Part shown: piece after piece, positions 15,721-23,807 of the stretch | Position numbering within the stretch: the stretch's first letter is position 1 | Layout: each line of letters starts with the position of its first letter | Source of the DNA: an uncultured Acetatifactor sp. | GTDB lineage: Bacteria > Bacillota > Clostridia > Lachnospirales > Lachnospiraceae | NCBI GenBank assembly: GCA_910584235.1 | Contig: CAJTZD010000049.1 | Location: forward strand, 1 to 26,514 | Length of the DNA stretch: 26,514 nucleotides | Direction: 5' to 3' | The notes under the pieces: model-generated | What the model was told of the DNA's origin: nothing | The model's database searches: none | What the model saw: only the letters and a program-made list of their open reading frames with translations | Translations under genes and position numbers: made by a program

Positions 15721-18363
15721 TCAAACTTCCTCCAAGTACAGGATGAGACTTTCCCCTCTGTTTAAAGTGCAGCATTCTGCCAGGAGGATGGTATTTTCTT
15801 TCCGCGCGAACGCGATCTCGGCTCCGTCCGCAACGATTCTTTCCGGTCTGCAGCTTTCCCGGCCCCTCAGCTCTCCCACTTCCATGCATCCGTCCAGAAC
15901 GCTTAATTCCACCCGGTCTTTTGTTACGTTCAAAATACCGTAGCCAAAAGACGTAAACCAGGGAATCGTCAATGTCTCCTGCTTTGGCGCAATGGTGACC
16001 GAGGCTTTTCCTCTGTCATATCGAAATCCGCTCAGGGAAAACATCAGCGTCCAGGCCGACAGCGGACGGTAATAATGTCCGCCGCATTCCTCGTGATTGA
16101 AGATCCTGCCCGCCTGCACATAGCGCCGGTCAACATTTGCCGCAATTGCCCTTGCCCGCTCAAACTCCCCCATCTCCAGATACATGCCCGAAAGCGCGAA
16201 CTCAATCCCGGACCAGTTGGATTCCACCTGAACATTTCCGTATGTATACAGAGTCGGCTTCTTTCCCTCCGGATAGGAAGCATTGATGAGACCGCCTTCT
16301 TCCGTGTAGTTGTGTTTCCAGACCTGTTCCAGGACTTTTGTGATATATTCATCCTCCACATAGCCCGGAATCCCCATTACTTTGCAGTACCATGCGCCGT
16401 CCAGCTGTCCGCTCATCAGACATTCGTCGCGCTCATCCCCGTCCACCCAAAGACTGAAATATTCGCCGTTCCATAGCTTCCCAAAGCTTTTCTTTCCTTT
16501 CGCAAGAAGTTCCCCCCAGTGGGCGGCCTGCTTCTCGTCCCCCATTTCCTCTGCCAGACGCAGGGCGGCTGTCAGAGCCGCCAGCCACAGACCTGCGATA
16601 TAGGCCGGAATTCCCCGGAACCTCCATGCGTCATAAGTGTTTGCCCGGGTGTCATGATCCGGAAGTCCGTCCCCGTCCCCGTCAAGCTTCTCCGTGCTTG
16701 CCATGGCTTTTACCACGGGCTCCCACATCCGCTTCAGGTACTCTCTGTCCCCTGTCCACATATAGTCTCTGCATACCATCAGCACAAACTGCGGATTCAT
16801 ATCCACCCGGTCGTACCCGTCGTCCACATGTTCAAAATCCGGGCAGAAGAAATGATGGACTCTTCCGTCGCCGCGCTGGAATCTTATCCCCATCTCCATC
16901 TGCCGCAGCTGCAGTTCCGGGAACAGGGCCAGGATCACATAGGAGCCATAGTAGGTAATGTCCATGGTATGGAAGCCGCAGCTTCCCAGACCCTCCCAGA
17001 TCCCGAAGTCGCCGTTTTGCGCCCACCAGGAACATTTCACAAGGGTACTAAGCTGAATCACCCAGTTTCTCGTAAATTCCCCGGGAGCGGAACAGTTCTG
17101 AAGCATCTCGGAGAACATGCGTACCCTACCCTTAATCTCCTGCCAATGGTCTGTCAGATATGCGGCAGCATCCTCCGCATTTTTGCACCAGCATGTATAT
17201 TTGTGGCCCACATAGCTGTTTTTGGTACTGACATGATTGGGGAAATTCCAGGTCACCAGGAAAGTAAGCTCTCTGCTCTCTCCCGGCTGCAGGGTGACCT
17301 TGCTGCAGAGCGCTCCGTCGCCGAAGCCTCCGCAGGGCATTTCTTCCAGTCTTCTGTACTGCCGCAGTAAGATCCCAAGAAATTCTCTCTTTCCCTCCGG
17401 GGTCTTAAGAATATCCGGACGCACCTGTGTCAAACGCTTCCACGGTCTGTAGCCGCTTGCAAGTTTTTTCACGGATTCCAGCATTTGGTCGATCTGCGCC
17501 TCGCTGCACTCCTTTAATGCTTCCATATCCTGTCCTTGTATAAGAAGCTCTTCCTCCGCCTCTTCCCATCCCAGATTCGGAAGTTCGCCGCAGTCGCGGA
17601 AGCCAAACAGGCAGGATTCCTCCGAACTGCCGAAGGCTCCGCCCAGCACATAAGCCCCGAAAAATTCCCCATAATCGCCTTTGATATAGCTGGGCTCACC
17701 GCCAAGCGCGGAAAGAGCCATGCTTCCGTTTTGTTCCGCTTTCCTATCGGATGTGCTCTCCATGAGAAGCGTTGTCCTCTCACCCACGGTTTTGACGGTA
17801 TTTTTCAGTCTTCTGTCCGCAAGTCCCCTGTTCACCGGGTTTTTCAAAGTGCCCATCAGGGAAACCTCCACCGTTTCCGGAGTCTTGTTCTTTACATGAA
17901 AATTCACATAAAATCCAGGCATGCCGCTTGTCTTCGCATCATGGGGCACAAAAGGCGACATAAACTCTGCTTTCAATTCAACAGGCAGGCACGGATCTTC
18001 GTATTCCATGTGACAGATGGGAAAATCCGGCGTCCAGCGGATGGTTTCGATATTTTTCAAAAAAGAATACATAACGGAGCGGAAGCCGGCGCTCTTTCTT
18101 CCATGGGATAGTTTTCTCACAACCGGTTCTTTTCCGCACTGTTTTGTCCTCACATAGAACGGAAGTACGTCCTGATCGTATTCCGGCAGCTCCGCCTTGT
18201 TATGCTTCTTTGGGTCAACTGATGCCCATAGACCAAGGTTAAAAATCTCCCAGTCCTCCAGACTGCCATTTTGTCTTATTTCTACGCTGCCTGTTCCGAT
18301 TCCGCCCAGAGCCATTCCATGAAGCTGCTCCTGCTTCTCCGTAACTGTCCCTATTGCTTTCAT
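15721..18363 (-). CDS. GH116-type glycosidase (bile-acid beta-glucosidase/GBA2 family)
   Basis: The 880-residue protein opens with LGGIGTGSVEI and LEDWEIFN, the N-terminal signature of GBA2/GH116 proteins. The (alpha/alpha)6 catalytic part follows at about 430-790. By my recall of the family, E457 in FGIWEG is the likely nucleophile and D578 in NTYDAW the acid/base. Members include beta-glucosidases, beta-xylosidases and beta-N-acetylglucosaminidases, so the substrate is open. There is no signal peptide, which implies cytoplasmic action with the GH38 enzyme encoded next. AGGAGG lies about ten nt before the ATG. A hairpin at 18430-18463 separates it from the binding-protein gene and may lower its expression. 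Confidence 0.88.
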   Translation of the reverse strand: MKAIGTVTEKQEQLHGMALGGIGTGSVEIRQNGSLEDWEIFNLGLWASVDPKKHNKAELPEYDQDVLPFYVRTKQCGKEPVVRKLSHGRKSAGFRSVMYSFLKNIETIRWTPDFPICHMEYEDPCLPVELKAEFMSPFVPHDAKTSGMPGFYVNFHVKNKTPETVEVSLMGTLKNPVNRGLADRRLKNTVKTVGERTTLLMESTSDRKAEQNGSMALSALGGEPSYIKGDYGEFFGAYVLGGAFGSSEESCLFGFRDCGELPNLGWEEAEEELLIQGQDMEALKECSEAQIDQMLESVKKLASGYRPWKRLTQVRPDILKTPEGKREFLGILLRQYRRLEEMPCGGFGDGALCSKVTLQPGESRELTFLVTWNFPNHVSTKNSYVGHKYTCWCKNAEDAAAYLTDHWQEIKGRVRMFSEMLQNCSAPGEFTRNWVIQLSTLVKCSWWAQNGDFGIWEGLGSCGFHTMDITYYGSYVILALFPELQLRQMEMGIRFQRGDGRVHHFFCPDFEHVDDGYDRVDMNPQFVLMVCRDYMWTGDREYLKRMWEPVVKAMASTEKLDGDGDGLPDHDTRANTYDAWRFRGIPAYIAGLWLAALTAALRLAEEMGDEKQAAHWGELLAKGKKSFGKLWNGEYFSLWVDGDERDECLMSGQLDGAWYCKVMGIPGYVEDEYITKVLEQVWKHNYTEEGGLINASYPEGKKPTLYTYGNVQVESNWSGIEFALSGMYLEMGEFERARAIAANVDRRYVQAGRIFNHEECGGHYYRPLSAWTLMFSLSGFRYDRGKASVTIAPKQETLTIPWFTSFGYGILNVTKDRVELSVLDGCMEVGELRGRESCRPERIVADGAEIAFARKENTILLAECCTLNRGESLILYLEEV

Positions 18364-18429
18364 CTGTTTTATTCCTCCTGCCCCCTCAATATGCTATCAT
18401 TATGACCCTTTCAAAATGTTTTCTACGAA

Positions 18430-18463
18430 GAAAAGGAGTTCTATCAATGTAGAACTCCTTTTC
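18430..18463 (-). terminator. Intra-operon hairpin after the binding-protein gene
   Basis: A 14-bp stem (arms 18430-18443 and 18450-18463, 6-nt loop) lies 12 nt past the binding-protein stop codon. The T-tract is inside the arm (CTTTTC), so it is probably a leaky terminator or a 3'-end stabiliser rather than a full stop. It would let the binding protein be made in excess over the downstream glycosidases. Confidence 0.7.
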
Positions 18464-18474
18464 TTGTCAACCAC

Positions 18475-20238
18475 TTACTCCAGATAATTCGAAGCCTCCG
18501 CCAGAGCTTTGTCGTACTCGCCGGCCCACCATTCAACGAAATCGTCGCCTCCAAGGCCTTCCGCTTTTTCGATCATCTCTGTTTTCAGAGCCTCATACTC
18601 GGCGTCATCCTTGGCAAATGCCATCTTCCAGGAATTTGTGGTGACCACATCGCCGACTCTTGCCGCAAGCTGTTCCATGTCATCTGTCAGGATGGGATAA
18701 CCTACGAACTGGAAAGGCTTCAGCAGATTATTCTTTGTGAGGTAATCGATGGAGTCAACCGCGTCAAAGTCTTCCTGCCACATATCTGTCAGTTTTGTAT
18801 CCTTGGGAGCATACTCTTTTTTCTCCCAGAAGCTGTTTCCAATCGGAGTATTGTTTAAGTCAGGGTTCTGGGTTGTGATATGAAGCGCAGCCCAGGTCTG
18901 AGGACAGCCGTCATAAATACCCTTTCCCTCGGGAAGCTCCTTTTTGCCATCCTGCATATACTCATATCCCGCTTCCGTCACATAGGGATTGCCGTTTTCA
19001 TCCACGTCCCATGTAATTCCTTTCGGGCCGTTGCGCTGGAGCATGGCGCCGTCAAAGGAGAACATATAGTTGATAAACCGCATGGCGGCCTCCGGATTCT
19101 TGCATGCCTTGCTTACGGACACGGTCCAGGTCCTTCCAATCGGCTGCAGCCCCTCGGTAACGGTAGGGGAATCCTTGACGAAGACTGGCATGTGTCCGAT
19201 CCCCTCTTCCTGCCTTTCATTGGTTGCAAAATCGCTGACGCCCCAGTTGCCAAGTCCCATGAGGACACGGCCGGAACCCATCTTGCCCGTGGCGTCGTCA
19301 AAACGCTGGGTCATAGAGTCAGGATCCAAAAGCCCCATCTGATTTGCCTGATACAGGAAATCAATGAACTTCATATACAGGCTGTCCTCATCCAGGATGG
19401 AACGTACCTGAGGCGGATCCACATTGTAATCAATCTCCACAAGAGTGCCCTCGATCATCTCGACACCGGAGAACTTGCCGGCAAACATGGCAAGGCACAT
19501 AAAAGTTCTGTCCCAGTCTTTCCAGATAGAAAGTCCGTAAACTTTCTGCCCGTCTGCATTTGTAGGTTCCAGCTCCTGCATCTGTTTTAAAACAGGCAGA
19601 TAGTCATGGAGAGCTGTAATCTCCGGGGAACCCAGCTGTTTGTACAGATCGTAGCGAAGCCAGGGTTCCTTATCCCCTCTTGTCTCCATGAACAGCTTAG
19701 CGTCGGTACCCACCGTATAGGCTTTGCCCTTTCCGCAACTAAGCTTGTCCGCCGCATATCTTAAAGGGATCTCGGCATTGGCATACAGATCGGGAAGAAG
19801 CTCCTTATAGTCATCGTATGCCAGAAGCATATCGCCCATCACAGCGTTTTCCACCTGCTTGTAATCCTTAAAGCATACAATATCGGGAAGCTCTCCGCTG
19901 CTCATCAGGGCGTTCAGTTTCTGCTCACCCTGGTCTCCGCAGGGAAGCAGCTCGATGGTAACGCCCACCTGGCGCTTTACCTCTTCCGCCCACCATCCCT
20001 CTACAATGCCGGAGCTGTTGGAGGGCAGGCTGAGCATCTGCAGCTTCACGATCTCATCATTATCGGCATTGGCTGTTCCCGATTCCTCTTTCGACTCTGC
20101 TCCCCCGGATTCCGTCTTCGATTCCGGATCCTGGGTCTGTCCCTCTCCTGCCTGATCGCCGCATGCTGTCAGAGAGCCTGCCAGCATAGCCGAAGTCAGC
20201 AGTAAAGCCCAAAAACGCCACTTCTTTTTTCTCTTCAT
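18475..20238 (-). CDS. Extracellular sugar-binding lipoprotein of a CUT1-type ABC importer
   Basis: The 587-residue protein has a basic N-terminus (MKRKKK), a hydrophobic stretch and the lipobox LTAC with Cys26 as lipid attachment site. A Gly/Ser/Glu-rich linker of about 30 residues follows before the folded domain begins. The rest resembles the large LplA-type family 1 solute-binding proteins, with patterns such as LPDIVCFKDYKQVENAVMG and PEAAMRFINYMFSFDG. Its size suggests an oligosaccharide ligand. GGAG lies eight nt before the ATG. Hairpins flank the gene at 20271 and 18430. It works with the two permeases upstream; the ATPase is not encoded nearby and is probably a shared MsmX-like subunit. 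Confidence 0.94.
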   Translation of the reverse strand: MKRKKKWRFWALLLTSAMLAGSLTACGDQAGEGQTQDPESKTESGGAESKEESGTANADNDEIVKLQMLSLPSNSSGIVEGWWAEEVKRQVGVTIELLPCGDQGEQKLNALMSSGELPDIVCFKDYKQVENAVMGDMLLAYDDYKELLPDLYANAEIPLRYAADKLSCGKGKAYTVGTDAKLFMETRGDKEPWLRYDLYKQLGSPEITALHDYLPVLKQMQELEPTNADGQKVYGLSIWKDWDRTFMCLAMFAGKFSGVEMIEGTLVEIDYNVDPPQVRSILDEDSLYMKFIDFLYQANQMGLLDPDSMTQRFDDATGKMGSGRVLMGLGNWGVSDFATNERQEEGIGHMPVFVKDSPTVTEGLQPIGRTWTVSVSKACKNPEAAMRFINYMFSFDGAMLQRNGPKGITWDVDENGNPYVTEAGYEYMQDGKKELPEGKGIYDGCPQTWAALHITTQNPDLNNTPIGNSFWEKKEYAPKDTKLTDMWQEDFDAVDSIDYLTKNNLLKPFQFVGYPILTDDMEQLAARVGDVVTTNSWKMAFAKDDAEYEALKTEMIEKAEGLGGDDFVEWWAGEYDKALAEASNYLE

Positions 20239-20270
20239 ACTTTTTCTCCTTTTCCCTTTTTTATATGGAA

Positions 20271-20288
20271 ACCGGTGAGCGCACCGGT
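20271..20288 (-). other. Intercistronic hairpin before the binding-protein gene
   Basis: ACCGGTG and CACCGGT form a perfect 7-bp stem with a 4-nt loop in the 69-nt gap between the LplC-type permease and the binding-protein gene. No U-tract follows, so it is not a simple terminator. Such hairpins can mark a processing site or protect the downstream 5' end. Confidence 0.6.
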
Positions 20289-20307
20289 CACATATATCTC
20301 TGTCTCA

Positions 20308-21216
20308 TCAACCTTTCACCGATCCGATCATGATACCGTTTACGAAAAATCTCTGGAAGAACGGATACACGCAGAGAATCGGAAGCACCACCACCATGGA
20401 CACTGTCATCTTCACGGAAGTCGCGGTAAGGATTGCAGACATATCCACCCGCATTCCGCTCTCCGACATCTTCATCAGGGAATCTGCCAGAGAATTCGCC
20501 TCGTTCATATACTGATACAGCAAATACTGCAAGGTGAATTTAGAGGAATCCGTCATCAAAAACAGCGTGTCCGTAAAGGAGTTCCACTGCCCCACGGCAG
20601 AAAAGATCGCCGTAGTGGCCAAAATCGGTTTGCTCAGCGGCATTATGATCCTGGTGAATCTGACCAGATAACCGGCGCCGTCCATGGCCGCGGATTCCTC
20701 CAGGGACGCCGGAATGCTCTCCACATAAGTCTTGTACAGGATCAGCGAAAACGGCGCCACGATGCCCGGAATCACATATGCCCAGAAGCTGTTGGTCAGT
20801 CCCAGGTTCTTCATATTGATGAACCATGGGATGATGCCCGCGTTAAAATACATCGTGATGACCACATACCGATACCAGATCTTTCGCTTCCAAAACTCCT
20901 GCTTGCTCAGGGCGTATCCCAGAAAAGACGTGCCCATCAAAGTTCCGGCTGTGCCCAGGACCGTCCTCCCCACGGAGACCAACGCCGCCTGGCCCAGTCC
21001 TCTCATCTTCAGAATCTCCACATAGTTGTTAAAGTGGATTCCTTTCGGCGCCAACAGGATCTGCCCCCTTGACACAAGGTCGTTGGCGCTGATGGTATTG
21101 ATGAATAAGTAGTAAAAGGGAAGCACGCAGATAATCGTAAACAACCCGTATACCGTATAATTGACGATATTAAAAACCAAATCTCCCACCGTTCTCTTTT
21201 TTCTAATCGCTTTCAT
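20308..21216 (-). CDS. Sugar ABC importer permease (LplC type)
   Basis: This 302-residue inner subunit of a CUT1 importer has six hydrophobic segments and the cytoplasmic coupling motif EESAAMDGAG followed by RIIMPLSKP at about residues 185-210. It has the typical LplC/YtcP ending, PFFQRFFVNGIMIGSVKG. It pairs with the permease encoded just upstream, 31 nt away. The ribosome binding site is weak (GGCGGT), which may reflect coupling to the first permease. No ATPase gene is present in the operon. Confidence 0.95.
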   Translation of the reverse strand: MKAIRKKRTVGDLVFNIVNYTVYGLFTIICVLPFYYLFINTISANDLVSRGQILLAPKGIHFNNYVEILKMRGLGQAALVSVGRTVLGTAGTLMGTSFLGYALSKQEFWKRKIWYRYVVITMYFNAGIIPWFINMKNLGLTNSFWAYVIPGIVAPFSLILYKTYVESIPASLEESAAMDGAGYLVRFTRIIMPLSKPILATTAIFSAVGQWNSFTDTLFLMTDSSKFTLQYLLYQYMNEANSLADSLMKMSESGMRVDMSAILTATSVKMTVSMVVVLPILCVYPFFQRFFVNGIMIGSVKG

Positions 21217-21247
21217 AACCAGCTTACCGCCTGCCTTTCCCTGATGA

Positions 21248-22183
21248 TCAGAAGATGGACTCTCCGCGAGTCAGTTTGGAACTCATATTGGCCACAAACA
21301 GCAATGTGACACTGACAATGGATTTCAGGATGCTGACTGCCGTAGAATAAGAATAGTTGATGCCTACCATGCCCTGATTGTAAACATAGAGATCCAGCAC
21401 CTCAATGTATTCTTTGTTCATGGCGTTTTGGAAAACAAAGTACTGCTCCATGCCGTTATTCACCAGATTCGCAATGGACAAAAGAAGCAGGACAAAATAG
21501 GTGGGAAGCAATCCCGGAATCGTGATATGCCAGATTTTCTGCATCCGTCCCGCTCCGTCCACGGCGGCTGCCTCGTACTGCTCCTGATCGATTCCCGTCA
21601 GCGCCGCGATGTACATGATGGCGCTCCAGCCCAGCCCTTTCCATGTCCCCCACAGCCACATGCTGAGCCATACATGCTTGCCGGAAGCTAAAAAGTTAAT
21701 CCCCTCGTCCAGGATGCCCAGGCTCATAAGCAGCCTATTGACAAATCCGTCATTTACAGAGAACATGGCGTAAGCCACGGAATAAACCAGGACCCAGCTG
21801 ATAAAGTTCGGAATCGTAGTCAGGGTCTGTACTGCCTTTCGGTAGGGCTTACACCTGATCTCCGCCAGGAAGACGGCAAACATCATGGGCAGGCCGGAAG
21901 TGGCGATACCGATGAGGCTCATGCCCAAAGTGTTTTTCATCACTCTGACGATATCTTCCAAGGCATATTTATCCGCGAACATCCGGGTAAAATTGTCCAA
22001 TCCCACAAACTTGCAATCCAGCAGCGCTCTGCCGGGCTTGTAGTCAAACAGCGCGTATATCCATCCGTACAGCGGCAGATAAGAAAATAAAAAGATCAGA
22101 ATCAAAAAGGGAAGCGAGAGCAGCCATAGCCGAAAGCCTCCCTGATCAATCAACCTTGTTTTCTTTTTACCCTTACTCTTCAT
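21248..22183 (-). CDS. Sugar ABC importer permease (LplB type)
   Basis: This 311-residue subunit has a basic, Lys-rich cytoplasmic N-terminus and then six hydrophobic segments. Its coupling motif is EQYEAAAVDGAG, followed by IWHITIPG at about residues 200-223. It is the first gene of the operon, with GGAGG eight nt before the ATG and a leader of about 170 nt from the promoter at 22359-22387. Together with the LplC-type subunit it forms the membrane channel for the sugar bound by the lipoprotein. Confidence 0.95.
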   Translation of the reverse strand: MKSKGKKKTRLIDQGGFRLWLLSLPFLILIFLFSYLPLYGWIYALFDYKPGRALLDCKFVGLDNFTRMFADKYALEDIVRVMKNTLGMSLIGIATSGLPMMFAVFLAEIRCKPYRKAVQTLTTIPNFISWVLVYSVAYAMFSVNDGFVNRLLMSLGILDEGINFLASGKHVWLSMWLWGTWKGLGWSAIMYIAALTGIDQEQYEAAAVDGAGRMQKIWHITIPGLLPTYFVLLLLSIANLVNNGMEQYFVFQNAMNKEYIEVLDLYVYNQGMVGINYSYSTAVSILKSIVSVTLLFVANMSSKLTRGESIF

Positions 22184-22343
22184 ATCCTTTCCTCCTTACC
22201 CTTGACACAGCCTGCCCTTATTTATAATTCTCTATTATCTTCTATATATAGATATAGATTTCATACTTTTCTATGCGCAAAAAGATATGCCATATACCAG
22301 AAATTAATTTACTTTGATATTTATATGTTGTTTTTATTTCTTT

Positions 22344-22360
22344 ATTTGATATATTCAAAT
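22344..22360. promoter_or_regulatory. Candidate operator of the divergent sugar regulator (site 1)
   Basis: ATTTGATATATTCAAAT is a 6+6 inverted repeat with a 5-nt centre. It overlaps the end of the -10 box and the expected start point of the importer operon, where a repressor would block transcription. A similar element lies at 22484. The surrounding DNA is very A/T-rich, so chance similarity cannot be excluded. Confidence 0.5.
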
Positions 22361-22387
22361 TATAAAATTACTCGCCCACTTTGTCAA
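22359..22387 (-). promoter_or_regulatory. Promoter of the glycan importer-glycosidase operon
   Basis: On the minus strand a perfect TTGACA (22382-22387) and a perfect TATAAT (22359-22364) are 17 bp apart. Such a consensus promoter needs a repressor to be controlled, which agrees with the inverted repeat covering its start point. No other convincing promoter is seen before the GH38 gene, so it probably drives all five genes. Confidence 0.92.
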
Positions 22388-22483
22388 TATCACTTATTAA
22401 ATTTCTATTTTTTTGTATGTTTTATACATTTTGTGACATCCATTTTTATTATATATGTCATTCAGTTTCCGCAGCGGCCTCTT

Positions 22484-22499
22484 ATTTAATATATCAAAT
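22484..22499. promoter_or_regulatory. Candidate operator of the divergent sugar regulator (site 2)
   Basis: ATTTAATATATCAAAT closely resembles site 1 at 22344, with one base missing and one changed. It lies about 20 bp upstream of the -35 box of the regulator gene, about 140 bp from site 1. Two spaced sites would allow looping or self-control. The evidence is only sequence likeness in A/T-rich DNA. Confidence 0.4.
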
Positions 22500-22519
22500 A
22501 GCTTTCGTTTGCTTTTCTA

Positions 22520-22548
22520 TTGACATATTTTCTTTTTTGTCCTATGAT
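22520..22548 (+). promoter_or_regulatory. Promoter of the sugar regulator gene
   Basis: TTGACA (22520-22525) and TATGAT (22543-22548) are 17 bp apart on the plus strand, about 47 nt before the regulator start codon. GAGGTG lies about 11 nt before the ATG, a slightly long spacing. Confidence 0.85.
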
Positions 22549-22595
22549 AGTATAGTAACCAATATTTGTTATAAAACAGAGGTGAAAGCGCTATT

Positions 22596-23708
22596 ATGAA
22601 TGACAATTCCGATTCTCCGAAAAAACTATACGAAATCATTATTGACTCTATTTTAAAGAAAATAGATCAGAACCAGTTTTCTTTCGAGACGCCCATCTGT
22701 ACCGAGATTCAGCTTATGGAAGAATTCCAAGTCAGCCGGATCACGGCAAAACGGGCTATTACAGAGCTGGAATACCAGGGCATCCTGTATCGGAAAAGGG
22801 GCGTCGGAAGTTTTGTGGTGAGGGATATTTTTCAGAGAAGAGCGAAGATGAGCAATCCCTCCAGCAACACCCCTGCAGTTTTTGCCTTTCTTCTTCCCTA
22901 TACTTTTAAAGAGAATAATATTTTCAATATGATTGCGAAGATCAATACAAAGATCAATTCCTCTAACGGTTTCCTTTCGCTTTTCATCACCGACGGAAAC
23001 CGTTCCAAGGAACGAATGATTCTGAAGCAGCTTTTAGAGCAGAATATAGCAGGAATACTCCTTTATCCGTCGTCCACGGATTTTCACCTGGATCTTTTGA
23101 ACCAGTTTGTATTCCGCAACATTCCCGTAATCATCAGCGACCAGCCTGTGACCACGCCCTATCTGTACAATGTTCTGTGCGACAATATCACGGGCGCCAG
23201 AACGCTGACGGAGCATTTGCTTTCCCTGGGTCATCGGAAAATCTGCTTTTTCTCCGAAAAAAGCATAGCCTGTACGCCCTCTGTGGCAGAGCGCCTGGGG
23301 GGATATCTGGATGCGCTGCGAAACGCAGGCCTTTCCACAGAGCCGGAATATATCATTCCAAAGGTAACGGATTCTTCCGAGGAATCTTTCCAGCAATATA
23401 TCCGCACTCTGAAAAGCAGCGGCGTCACGGCCATCATATGTGAAAATGACGGGGTGGCTTACCGCCTGATCAAGGCCTGCGATTCCATGGCGCTGAAAGT
23501 TCCGAAAGATATCAGTATATGCGGTTTCTGCAACGACTATGACAATATAACGTCTATCTGTCAGAATGAGGAGCTTATGGCGGAACATATCGGAGATATT
23601 TTTTTGGAGTCGCTGACGCCCGACCGGAATCTTCCCCATAAGGTTTTGGTTCCGGCTACGCTTTGTGTAAAGGGGTCAACGGGGGAGTGTGCGGAAGAGG
23701 TTTGGTGA
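22596..23708 (+). CDS. GntR-type regulator with LacI-like sugar sensor (AraR architecture)
   Basis: The 370-residue protein combines a GntR winged helix at residues about 9-76 (TEIQLMEEFQVSRITAKRAI, wing RKRGVGSF) with a periplasmic-binding-protein-like sensor from about 92 to the end. Sensor landmarks are IAGILLYPSS, IPVIISDQP, LLSLGHRKICF and VPKDISICGF. This is the layout of AraR, a repressor released by a sugar. It is transcribed away from the importer operon and is the only clear plus-strand gene here, so it is the likely local regulator. The effector is unknown; a mannose-containing or related oligosaccharide is an inference from the neighbouring enzymes. A terminator follows at 23782. 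Confidence 0.93.
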   Translation: MNDNSDSPKKLYEIIIDSILKKIDQNQFSFETPICTEIQLMEEFQVSRITAKRAITELEYQGILYRKRGVGSFVVRDIFQRRAKMSNPSSNTPAVFAFLLPYTFKENNIFNMIAKINTKINSSNGFLSLFITDGNRSKERMILKQLLEQNIAGILLYPSSTDFHLDLLNQFVFRNIPVIISDQPVTTPYLYNVLCDNITGARTLTEHLLSLGHRKICFFSEKSIACTPSVAERLGGYLDALRNAGLSTEPEYIIPKVTDSSEESFQQYIRTLKSSGVTAIICENDGVAYRLIKACDSMALKVPKDISICGFCNDYDNITSICQNEELMAEHIGDIFLESLTPDRNLPHKVLVPATLCVKGSTGECAEEVW

Positions 23709-23781
23709 AAGAAGTTATGGGGAGGGTCTCGATGCATTTCCGCCGCCAGGGCAGTCTCCTCCCGCGGCAGCACCAGTGGAA

Positions 23782-23807
23782 GCCGGAGAATATCCTCCGG
23801 CGTTTTT
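23782..23807 (+). terminator. Terminator of the sugar regulator
   Basis: GCCGGAG and CTCCGGC form a perfect 7-bp stem with a 6-nt loop, followed by GTTTTT on the plus strand. It lies about 73 nt after the regulator stop codon and ends at the stop codon of the convergent ATPase gene. I see no gene in 23709-23781. Confidence 0.88.

Noticed and set aside
22202..22489. A 95-codon plus-strand frame in the divergent intergenic region
   Set aside because: It is Phe/Tyr/Ile-rich because of the A/T-rich DNA, overlaps the importer promoter and has no ribosome binding site.
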